Positions 1-7,119 of a stretch of 64,000 nt of DNA are shown piece after piece. Made by a program: the position numbers and the translations under genes. Source of the stretch: Saccharomonospora xinjiangensis XJ-54. Its GTDB lineage: Bacteria; Actinomycetota; Actinomycetes; Mycobacteriales; Pseudonocardiaceae. The notes below the pieces were generated by a model, which saw only the letters and a list, made by a program, of their open reading frames with translations, made no database searches and was not told the DNA's origin. The stretch lies in NCBI RefSeq assembly GCF_000258175.1, contig NZ_JH636049.1, positions 2,829,482 through 2,893,481 of the forward strand, read 5' to 3'. Every line of letters begins with the position of its first letter. The stretch's first letter is position 1.

Positions 1-53
1 GCTGTGGATATAGTTGGGGTGGATCCGCACGCATTCGCCGGTGTGCGTTCCAG

Positions 54-126
54 GCCGGTATAGCTCAGCTGGTAGAGCATCTGTCTTGTAAACAGAAGGT
101 CAGGGGTTCGAGCCCCCTTGCCGGCT
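54..126 (+). tRNA. tRNA-Thr (anticodon TGT)
   Basis: A complete cloverleaf is readable. The acceptor arm GCCGGTA at 54-60 pairs with TGCCGGC at 119-125, with one G-T pair, and T126 is the discriminator base. The anticodon stem TCTGT/ACAGA encloses the loop CTTGTAA, giving anticodon TGT, which reads ACA threonine codons. The T arm carries the conserved GGTTCGA core. No CCA is encoded, as is common in actinomycetes. The next gene starts about 190 bases downstream, so the tRNA is probably its own transcription unit. Confidence 0.96.
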
Positions 127-312
127 CTCTCGTTGTTTCGCGGCGCTCGCGCGCTTCGCGGGTGCGTCCTGTATCGGGGTGCTTACGACGCTGTGCGAGC
201 AGTCGCGCACCCTGCGAGCAAGTTCCCACTCGGTCGGTTCACGACGGGCCGCGATGCGCGAATCGTCCCGTACAGTCGAATCCTGGATGTCTCGTTCTTC
301 GAGGAGCCCGCA

Positions 313-1623
313 GTGAACGCGGCTTTCGACCAGCCATTTCCCGAATCCCCGAGTCTCCTCGCCGGATCGCCTCGCCCCGGCGACTGGGCGCACGTGCGGT
401 TCATCGAGGGGCTTTCCCGCCAGCTCGCGGGGGCGTTGAACGTTCGGCGCGCGGCCTACCGCGCACTGGACTTCGCCATCCCGTACCTCGGCGACTGGGG
501 AATGCTGGCCTTCTTCGACGCCGACAGCGTCTCCGTCTACTCGCAGGGCCGTAACGGCAGAGTGGCAGGCCCCGTGCTCCTCGGCCGCCTCGATCCTCTT
601 CAGACCCTCGGCCGGTTCCGGAGGAGGGGTGTCACGGAGCGGTATGCGGCACCTCAGAACGACATCGGTGCCGTCCTTGCCGAGCTGATCCCGTCAACAC
701 CGCTTCTGGAGGAAGCGGAGGCACACCGACCCTCGGCTGTTCTCGCCGTCGCACTCACCATCGGTGGCGTCACCAACGGAGTGTTCGTCGTCGTCCGAGG
801 TGGGGGCAGCGACTACACCGCGAGCGACGCGGCGGCGGGTGAGGAGTTCGCAAGGCGGGTCTCCACAACGCTGGAGTCGGCGAGGCTCTACGAGGAACGC
901 GCCCAGACGGCGGAGGCGCTGGAGCAGGTGCTGCGCCCACCCGAGTTGCCTCAGTATCCGGGCGTGTTCATGGCCGCCCGCTACCGGCCGGGTGAGCAGC
1001 GCCTGCGGATCGGCGGCGACTTCTACGACGTGCACGGCGACGCGGACGACTTCACCGTGGTGATCGGCGATGTCTGTGGCAAGGGCATCGACGCGGCCGT
1101 GTTCACGAGCCTGGCCCGGCAGACGATCAGGACAGCGGCCTTCTTCGATCGGTCACCGGCAAGGGTGCTCGGGGCGCTGAACGAGGTGTTGCGCACCCAG
1201 TTGTCGCAACGGTTCGTGACAGCGGCGTGCGCGCGGTTCCTGCGCAGGCCGGGGGAGCGGGTGATGACGGTGACCGTGTCGGTGGCGGGACATCCGCCGC
1301 CGCTCGTCCTGCGGGCTGACGGCACCGTGGAGGAGTTCGCCGTGGCAGGCACGGTCGCGGGCATCGTGTCAGGGCTCTCGTTCACCGAGGCCGAGTTGGG
1401 GCTCGGCGCGAAGGACACCATCCTGCTCCACACCGACGGGGTCGAGGAAGCGCGCGGGAGGGAGGGGTTCTTCGGCCACGACCGGTTGCGCCTCATGCTT
1501 CCCGAGTACGCGGGGGCGAGCCCAGGCACCCTCTGTGAGGCGGTCGAGCAGCGCGTGCTCGAACACCTCGACGGCGCGGCGCACGACGACATCGCAGTGA
1601 TCGCCGTGCAGAACGGAGCGTGA
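313..1623 (+). CDS. PP2C-type serine phosphatase (RsbU/SpoIIE family) with N-terminal sensory region
   Basis: This 436-residue protein should dephosphorylate a STAS-domain anti-anti-sigma factor in a partner-switching pathway. The C-terminal half is a SpoIIE/PP2C domain with the metal-binding signatures GGDFYDV, GDVCGKG, HTDGVEEAR and HDDIAVIAV. The N-terminal ~190 residues look like a divergent GAF-type sensor, followed by a short helical linker ending in LRPPELPQYPG, typical of RsbU-like enzymes. I chose GTG at 313 because GAGGAG lies six bases upstream. Longer in-frame reading would begin inside the tRNA. The stop overlaps the start of the cobalamin-binding gene by four bases (GTGA), so the two are probably co-translated and work together. 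The target STAS partner is not adjacent; one candidate lies at 10.9 kb. Confidence 0.85.
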   Translation: MNAAFDQPFPESPSLLAGSPRPGDWAHVRFIEGLSRQLAGALNVRRAAYRALDFAIPYLGDWGMLAFFDADSVSVYSQGRNGRVAGPVLLGRLDPLQTLGRFRRRGVTERYAAPQNDIGAVLAELIPSTPLLEEAEAHRPSAVLAVALTIGGVTNGVFVVVRGGGSDYTASDAAAGEEFARRVSTTLESARLYEERAQTAEALEQVLRPPELPQYPGVFMAARYRPGEQRLRIGGDFYDVHGDADDFTVVIGDVCGKGIDAAVFTSLARQTIRTAAFFDRSPARVLGALNEVLRTQLSQRFVTAACARFLRRPGERVMTVTVSVAGHPPPLVLRADGTVEEFAVAGTVAGIVSGLSFTEAELGLGAKDTILLHTDGVEEARGREGFFGHDRLRLMLPEYAGASPGTLCEAVEQRVLEHLDGAAHDDIAVIAVQNGA

Positions 1624-2714
1624 GCCGGATGTCCTCGGCCCCGATATCGCACGACACCGGCTTCGAGGAGTTGTTCTTCCGGTTCGAGCGGGCTCTCGCC
1701 GAGGGCAACGCCTCCGCCGCCGTCGCACTCGTTGACGAGGCACTCGACGGCGACATGGAGCCTGTTTCCCTGCTCGGCGACGTGATCACGCCCGCGCAGC
1801 GCCGCATCGGTGAGAGGTGGCAGCGCGGGGAGTGGTCGGTGGCGCAGGAACACATCGCCACCGGGATCTCGCTCGCCGCGGCGGAGGCCGTGGCGCGAAG
1901 GGTCCGCTCACTGCCCATCACCAAGGGCCGCATCATCGTCGGGTGCGCGGAACGTGAGTGGCACGCGCTCGCCGCGATGGTCGTCGCGACCTGCCTGCGT
2001 GCCAGGGGATGGCAGGTGACCTTTCTCGGGGCGGCGACACCGGCCGAACGTCTCTACTCCTACCTGCACCAGGTGGAGCCCGACGTCGTGGCCGTGAGCT
2101 GTTCCGTCGCCGGCGGACTGCCGAGCACGCGCCGTGGCATCGAGTCGGCGACAACGGCTGGTATTCCCGTGCTGGTGGGTGGCGCCGCGTTCGGGAAGGA
2201 CGCGAGGCGTGCGCGGGCGCTCGGCGCGACGGCGTGGGCTCCGACGCTGCGTGAGGGTCTCGACCTCGCGGACCAGCTGCCCGCGACGGTCGATCCGGTG
2301 TCCCCCCTGCCGCAGGACGTCGTCTTCGAGCAGCGCACCCTCGACGCCGAACATCACCACTTCGCTCGCCGGATCAGCGACAGGTGGGAACCGGCCAGGG
2401 TCGTGGACCGGGGCGACATCGTCACCGACACCGATCTCACGCTGGTGATCCGCGATTGCGTGGAGCAGCCGCTGCGCACGCTCGAAGGTGCGCTGCTCAC
2501 CGGAGACGGACGGCTCGTGCGCGATGCGGCCACCTGGGTCGGCAACGTGCTGACTTCGCGAGCCGTCCCGGTGTCGGCCGTTGACGCGCTGCGCGCCGAA
2601 GTCCTCGACGTCGTTCGCTCGCTTCCGAGGACCCGCGCGATGACCGAACAGAACTGGCCTCCCACTGCGGAGACCGGCGAGCCCAACGAGAACGCCGAGA
2701 ACGTCGAGGGCTGA
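1620..2714 (+). CDS. Cobalamin-binding sensor protein, CarH/LitR-like without DNA-binding domain
   Basis: This 364-residue protein has the two-part cobalamin module of B12 photoreceptors: a four-helix cap (about residues 15-95) followed by a Rossmann B12-binding domain (about 103-225). The cap contains W67-x9-E77-H78, the signature that positions the upper axial adenosyl group in CarH-type light sensors. The B12 motif is E113-x-H115-x-x-A118, like the E-x-H-x-x-G of CarH but with the glycine changed to alanine. A GG pair occurs at 187-188. There is no MerR-type DNA-binding domain. The C-terminal ~120 residues form a helical region I cannot assign. GTG at 1620 overlaps the stop of the phosphatase gene (GTGA); ATG at 1629 is an alternative start. 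The inference is that it senses light or cobalamin and controls the upstream phosphatase. Confidence 0.8.
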   Translation: MSRMSSAPISHDTGFEELFFRFERALAEGNASAAVALVDEALDGDMEPVSLLGDVITPAQRRIGERWQRGEWSVAQEHIATGISLAAAEAVARRVRSLPITKGRIIVGCAEREWHALAAMVVATCLRARGWQVTFLGAATPAERLYSYLHQVEPDVVAVSCSVAGGLPSTRRGIESATTAGIPVLVGGAAFGKDARRARALGATAWAPTLREGLDLADQLPATVDPVSPLPQDVVFEQRTLDAEHHHFARRISDRWEPARVVDRGDIVTDTDLTLVIRDCVEQPLRTLEGALLTGDGRLVRDAATWVGNVLTSRAVPVSAVDALRAEVLDVVRSLPRTRAMTEQNWPPTAETGEPNENAENVEG

Positions 2715-2795
2715 ACTTCGCGAGATCGCCGCGTTCACTCCCGACTGGCGTGACAAGATCGTCGCTACCAGTGACATCTTTTCGGGAGGATTCCG

Positions 2796-3131
2796 GTGAC
2801 CATAGCACCGCGAGCACCGCGAGCACCGCGCGACGTGGAGCAGGAGTATCCGACAGCAGAGGTGGTGGCCAAGCTCCGCCGCCTTGCCGACGCGCTCGAA
2901 ACCGAGAAGCCGTTTCGTATCCAGATCGCCGGTGAGCGGATCAGGGTGCCCGCACATGCCACGTTCTCGATCGAGCACGAGCGCGGTGACGGCGAGGAGG
3001 AGATCGAGTTCCAGCTCAAGTGGAAGCTGGACGACGACTCCGACGACGAGGACGAGGACGACGAGGATTCCGAGGACACGGACTCCGGCTCCGACTCCGC
3101 CGATGACGCCGCCGACAAGGCTGTCGTCTGA
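2796..3131 (+). CDS. Amphi-Trp domain protein
   Basis: A 111-residue acidic protein. Residues ~15-78 match the small amphi-Trp domain family: a helix (VVAKLRRLADALE) followed by strands ending in the conserved EIEFQLKW. The last third is almost entirely Asp/Glu/Ser and is presumably disordered. The family is found in archaea and actinomycetes and its function is not established. GTG at 2796 follows GGGAGGA with a five-base gap. The gene stands alone and converges on the lipoprotein gene downstream, with a hairpin between them. Confidence 0.75.
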   Translation: MTIAPRAPRAPRDVEQEYPTAEVVAKLRRLADALETEKPFRIQIAGERIRVPAHATFSIEHERGDGEEEIEFQLKWKLDDDSDDEDEDDEDSEDTDSGSDSADDAADKAVV

Positions 3132-3165
3132 CGGTGGCCCGAGGCCGTGTGAACGGCTGTGACCT

Positions 3166-3199
3166 GCCTTCGCCTGCTGACACCGCCGCAGGCGAAGGC
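3166..3199. terminator. Hairpin between convergent genes
   Basis: GCCTTCGCCTGC at 3166-3177 pairs perfectly with GCAGGCGAAGGC at 3188-3199 across a ten-base loop. It sits between the stops of two convergent genes and most likely terminates both. There is no strong T-run on either side. Confidence 0.7.
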
Positions 3200-3206
3200 T
3201 GGTCGG

Positions 3207-3878
3207 TCACCGCCAGGCCGTCCGCACCTCGGTGAGCGTGAGCTCGTCCGATCCGCCCGCACGATGCTGGATCGTCCACACCTCGCGTGCCGAGTCCGGG
3301 AAGCCGTACAAGAAGCCGCCGTCGTCGCAGCCGTAGCTCAAGGGCTGGCTGTTCCGGGTTTCCGGAACACCGAGCGCCTTGACACACCGGGTGCCGTCGG
3401 CCAGCTCAAGTCCCCAGTGCGGGTCGGCCTGCGTGGCGACCCGCGCACCGGCGCCGAGATCCTCCAGCACGTAGACCTTGGTGACGTCGGAGCTTCCCGG
3501 GCCGGACACGCACAGGGCCACGGTCGTCATCCCGAATGCTCCGGCGGCTTCGTTGTCCGGGTCTCGTTGTTCCACCACGGGACGCTCCGGCACGAAACAC
3601 GGGTCCATCGCCACGGACGTCTCCTTGGTGAAGCAACGGCGGGCCAGCTCGTTCTCCGGACTGAGCGCGGAGGGCAGGCAGTTCGCGGACACCGACTGAG
3701 TGATTCGCAGTCCCGGTGCGGGCTCGCCCTCGCCGGTGAACGGGCGCACCGTCGTCGTGCGGGTCTCGGTCACAGGTGCGCTCTGCTCTGGTCCGGCACC
3801 GCCGCAGCCTGCCGACGCCGCTGCCGCGAGTAGCCCCGCCGCGATCGCCGCCGCGCGCCTGGCCCTCTTCTCCCGCAC
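3207..3878 (-). CDS. Putative lipoprotein of unknown function
   Basis: The 223-residue product begins with a positively charged stretch, a hydrophobic alanine-rich helix and the lipobox ASAGC, so it should be exported and lipid-anchored. The mature part has about eight cysteines, suggesting disulfides, and no domain I recognise. I chose GTG at 3878 because the signal peptide begins there and GGAAGGAAGGGG lies just upstream; reading further upstream gives no credible protein. It converges with the amphi-Trp gene and diverges from the amidohydrolase at 3974. Confidence 0.7.
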   Translation of the reverse strand: MREKRARRAAAIAAGLLAAAASAGCGGAGPEQSAPVTETRTTTVRPFTGEGEPAPGLRITQSVSANCLPSALSPENELARRCFTKETSVAMDPCFVPERPVVEQRDPDNEAAGAFGMTTVALCVSGPGSSDVTKVYVLEDLGAGARVATQADPHWGLELADGTRCVKALGVPETRNSQPLSYGCDDGGFLYGFPDSAREVWTIQHRAGGSDELTLTEVRTAWR

Positions 3879-3973
3879 AGCGTGGTGCCCCTTCCTTCCG
3901 AGCCCGGGTACCGTCGAGCGAGTTCCGAGCGTAATCAGCTGACCTCGTGCCTCGATCCTAGGGAGGAACCGCG

Positions 3974-5608
3974 GTGCTCGACCTGATTCTGCGTGACGTG
4001 CGTGCCCTGACCATGTGCGAGGACCGACCGAGAGCCCACACCGTCGGGGTACTCGGCGGGCGCATCGTGGGTGTGGACGAGGAAGTGGAGGGTCTTTCGG
4101 CACGCACCGTCGTCGATGGTGGCGGCGCGGTGCTCACACCGGGTTTCGCCGACGCGCACAACCACATGGTGTGGTACGGCCTTTCGCTCGCGGAGATCGA
4201 TCTCTCGGGGTGCCGTTCCTTCGACGAGCTCTACGACATGGTGGCCAGGCGTGCGGCGCGGCTGCCGTCCGACGCCTGGGTCATCGGGTCGCGCTACGAC
4301 GACTTCGTGCTCGGCGGGCATCCCGACCGCGCGGCCCTCGACAGGGCTGGCGGAGGGCGCCCCGTCTGGCTCAAGCACCGCTCGGCACACATGTGTTCCG
4401 TCAACAGCGTGATCCTCGGCCTCGCGGGCATTCTGGACGGCACGGCCACCGTGCCCGAGGGCGGTGTCGTGGAGCGCGACGCTTCGGGCGAGCCGACCGG
4501 CCTGCTCGCCGAGCAGGCACAGCAGCTCGTCGATGCGCTGGTGAAGCCGTATCCGGTCGAGGAGCTGGCTGAGGCCGTTGCGCGGGCGGCGAAGGTGTAC
4601 GTCGCCGAAGGGCTCACGCACGTCACGGAGGCGGGTGTCGGCGGTGGCTGGATCGGCCACAGTCCCGCCGAGGCCGCCGCCTACCAGCTCGCGCGGCAGC
4701 GCGGTGAGCTGACCGTGCGCGTCGAGCTGATGCCTGCGGCCGAGACCCTTCACCCGCTTGTCGGCGACCTCGTCGGGCTGGATCTCGGGATACGCAGCGG
4801 ATTCGGGGACGACTTCCTACGTGTCGGCCCGATGAAGATCTTCACCGACGGGGCGTTGAGCAGCAGGACCGCTGCCGTGACGGAGCCGTTCGAGGGCGAC
4901 GGCGGGCTCGGCGTGCTCGGCGACGACCCCGAGGTGCTGCGCAAGCGCATCCTGGACGCGCACCGCAGCGGCTGGCGGGTGGCGGCACACGCCATCGGCG
5001 ACCGCGCGATCGACCTGACACTGGACGCCTTCGAACAAGCGCAGCGCGAGTTCCCCCGGCCGGGAGTGCGGCATCGCATCGAGCACGCGGCGATGGTGAG
5101 GCCCGATCAGCTTCCGCGTCTCGTGGCGCTCGACATCGTGCCCGTCCCGCAGGCCAGGTTCCTGTACGAGATCGGCGACACCATGCTGAAGTCGCTCGGT
5201 GAGGGTCGCGTGCCGTGGCTGTACCGGCACCGGTCGTTCCTCGACGCGGGGCTGCGCGTGCCGGGCAGCTCCGACCGGCCGTGTGTGGGAACCGGTGCTC
5301 CGCTGGCCGGGATGCGGAACATGGTCGAGCGCACCACCAGCGCGGGCGTCGTTCTCGCCGAGGACGAGCGGGTGGACGCCGTCGAGGCGTTGCGCGCGTT
5401 CACGACGCACGCGGCCTACGCGGCGGGCCAGGAGGACCGGCGTGGGCGGATCACGGCAGGTATGCAGGCCGACCTCGTGCTCCTCGACGACGACCCCACC
5501 GCCGTGCCAGCCTCGTCCATCGACTCCGTCGGTGTGCTGGCCACGTTTGTGGCCGGTGAGGCTGTGCACGGCGGTGAGTCGCTGACCTACGCCGAGCGAG
5601 CCGACTGA
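3974..5608 (+). CDS. Amidohydrolase family protein, YtcJ-like
   Basis: A 544-residue cytoplasmic metal-dependent hydrolase. The N-terminal composite beta domain leads into the metal ligand motif DAHNHM (about residue 60). Later landmarks are KIFTDGALSSRTA, HAIGDRAIDLTLDAF and RHRIEHAAMV, the histidines and arginine typical of the YtcJ/amidohydrolase-3 family. A C-terminal segment (GRITAGMQADLVLLDDDP) closes the beta domain. Such enzymes hydrolyse N-acyl or amide bonds, but the substrate cannot be told from sequence. GTG at 3974 follows TAGGGAGGAA. The gene appears monocistronic and is followed at once by a tandem-repeat array. Confidence 0.8.
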   Translation: MLDLILRDVRALTMCEDRPRAHTVGVLGGRIVGVDEEVEGLSARTVVDGGGAVLTPGFADAHNHMVWYGLSLAEIDLSGCRSFDELYDMVARRAARLPSDAWVIGSRYDDFVLGGHPDRAALDRAGGGRPVWLKHRSAHMCSVNSVILGLAGILDGTATVPEGGVVERDASGEPTGLLAEQAQQLVDALVKPYPVEELAEAVARAAKVYVAEGLTHVTEAGVGGGWIGHSPAEAAAYQLARQRGELTVRVELMPAAETLHPLVGDLVGLDLGIRSGFGDDFLRVGPMKIFTDGALSSRTAAVTEPFEGDGGLGVLGDDPEVLRKRILDAHRSGWRVAAHAIGDRAIDLTLDAFEQAQREFPRPGVRHRIEHAAMVRPDQLPRLVALDIVPVPQARFLYEIGDTMLKSLGEGRVPWLYRHRSFLDAGLRVPGSSDRPCVGTGAPLAGMRNMVERTTSAGVVLAEDERVDAVEALRAFTTHAAYAAGQEDRRGRITAGMQADLVLLDDDPTAVPASSIDSVGVLATFVAGEAVHGGESLTYAERAD

Positions 5609-5815
5609 CCCCGTCTCCGAACGACCAACTCCGTCCCCGAACGACCCACTCCGTCTCCGAACGACCAACTCCGTCTCCGAACTGCAAACTCTCGTCCACA
5701 AAGTGCAAACAAGCGTCCACAGGCTGCGGACACGCGCGAACATCGCCGTGTCCGCAGCCTGTGCACAGGTGTTGGCACTTCACGTACGAGTGCCGGCACT
5801 TCACGGACGTGCGCT
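5609..5815. repeat. Intergenic tandem-repeat array of ~20-21 bp units, locus A
   Basis: Starting immediately after the amidohydrolase stop, about seven units read on the minus strand (5612-5733) and three on the plus strand (5748-5809), so two arrays meet head to head. Plus units begin GTGTCCGCAGCC, GTGTTGGCACTT and GTGCCGGCACTT. The distal minus units have drifted to a 20-bp form, CTCCGTCTCCGAACGACCAA on the plus strand, repeated with one or two changes. The same family recurs at 12936, 29647 and 62042. No gene is visible here. Confidence 0.8.
5718..5763. terminator. 16-bp perfect inverted repeat at the centre of array A
   Basis: CACAGGCTGCGGACAC at 5718-5733 is the exact complement of 5748-5763, with a 14-base loop. 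It is formed by the meeting of the two oppositely oriented repeat arrays and lies between convergent genes, so it could terminate transcription from both sides. Confidence 0.65.
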
Positions 5816-5835
5816 CGGGGTTTTCGGTACCGGCT

Positions 5836-7014
5836 TCAGCGGCGGGGGAGTGGCAGTCGCTCGAAGGTGATCGTCTCGTACGGCCGGTCGCTGCCCGTCT
5901 CGTACAGCAGGCCGATCGTGCGCCGGTCGAGCTGGACGAGGTCCGAGTAGGCCGCGGGGTCGTCCGACACCGTGTGTGCCACCCCCCATGTCCTCCCGCC
6001 GTCCTGGCTCACCCGAACGGCCATCGCGCGCCGCTGTGCCGGGTGGGAGGGTGCCGAGAACAGCAGAACGTTCGGCTGCGTCGTTTGCAGGACACTGCCC
6101 TGGACCCGAGGGTCCACAATGGTCGGCTGTGGCGCGTAGGGCTCGACGAGCGACTCCCCGCCGTCCGTGCTGTAGGCGTCCACCCTGTTGCCCTCGGCGG
6201 TGCCGTGGTCCCTGCTGTTGAAGTACAGCGTCCCGTCGGGAAGTTCGGCCACGGTGCTCTCGTTCGCCGCGATCACGCCGTCGGTGCGGTCGTCGGTGAA
6301 CCCGATCCGCCACGTGTGCCCGCCGTCGTCGCTGATCAGGCTGTGTGCGCCGTAGTATTTGGCCTCGGTGCCGATGTCCGTGGACCCCTCGGGCGGAGCA
6401 CTGGAGTGGTTGGCGGGGACGACGATCCGGCCGGCGTGTTCGGAGTTCCGAAGCACGATGGCGTGGCCGGGTCCGGTCGCGTACCACCGCCAGTTTTCCG
6501 CCTTCGCGACGTCGGTGATCTCCCTGGCCCGCGAGAATGTCCTTCCGTCGTCCGTGCTCCGCTGCACCCATACCCTTCGAGTGTCCTCATCGGATACTGT
6601 GCCCGACATGATCTCGTGTTCGGTGACGCGGCCGTTGCGCGTGGTCAGGAGCACGATGTCGCCGTCGGGAAGCACGACGGGGCTGGGATTGCCGGCCGTG
6701 GCGTCGCCGTTGCTGGACACCACGGACAGCGGCCCCCATGTGCACCCGCCGTCGTTCGAGCGCCGAACCACGATCTCGATGGCGCCGGTGTCACCGCCCG
6801 ACTCGATGCGTCCTTCCGCGAAGGCGAGCAGGTCGCCGGACTGCGCTCGTACCAGCGCGGGGATGCGGAAGGTGTGGTAGCCCTCCGTTCCCGAGGTATA
6901 GGGGACGGCGCCGGTGCAGTGGTCCGCTGTGGCGGGAACGGGAGCGGCCAGCACGGCTCCCGCGGCCACCGCGGCGGCCAGTGAGAGTGCGCTACGTCGG
7001 GACAGGGCGGGCAT
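5836..7014 (-). CDS. Secreted exo-alpha-sialidase (GH33-like)
   Basis: A 392-residue secreted glycosidase that should release terminal sialic acids. The N-terminus has RR followed by a hydrophobic alanine-rich segment, consistent with a Sec or Tat signal ending near residue 31. FRIP, the arginine motif binding the sialic acid carboxylate, lies in YHTFRIPALVR. Asp-box motifs (SxDxGxxW/F) occur repeatedly, for example RSNDGGCTW, RSTDDGRTF, ISDDGGHTW and VSQDGGRTW. LLYETG near the C-terminus supplies the Tyr/Glu pair of the active site. ATG at 7014 follows GAGGAGGCGAC. It is divergent from a second sialidase gene, sharing a ~105-base promoter region. No sialic acid uptake or catabolism genes are in the window. 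Confidence 0.85.
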   Translation of the reverse strand: MPALSRRSALSLAAAVAAGAVLAAPVPATADHCTGAVPYTSGTEGYHTFRIPALVRAQSGDLLAFAEGRIESGGDTGAIEIVVRRSNDGGCTWGPLSVVSSNGDATAGNPSPVVLPDGDIVLLTTRNGRVTEHEIMSGTVSDEDTRRVWVQRSTDDGRTFSRAREITDVAKAENWRWYATGPGHAIVLRNSEHAGRIVVPANHSSAPPEGSTDIGTEAKYYGAHSLISDDGGHTWRIGFTDDRTDGVIAANESTVAELPDGTLYFNSRDHGTAEGNRVDAYSTDGGESLVEPYAPQPTIVDPRVQGSVLQTTQPNVLLFSAPSHPAQRRAMAVRVSQDGGRTWGVAHTVSDDPAAYSDLVQLDRRTIGLLYETGSDRPYETITFERLPLPRR

Positions 7015-7119
7015 CGTCGCCTCCTCGCTGTCGGGTTCTGGACATAGGACGTCCGATGTCGGCAAACTAGAGAGCCCGGCACACGATGGTCAAGACCAGT
7101 GCGACCGAACGGAGCAGTC

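Noticed and set aside
118..312. N-terminal extension of the first phosphatase
   Set aside because: The extended frame begins inside the tRNA, while GTG 313 has a strong ribosome binding site.
5609..5815. Possible CRISPR array
   Set aside because: Units are contiguous or nearly so, without unique spacers, and no cas genes are present.
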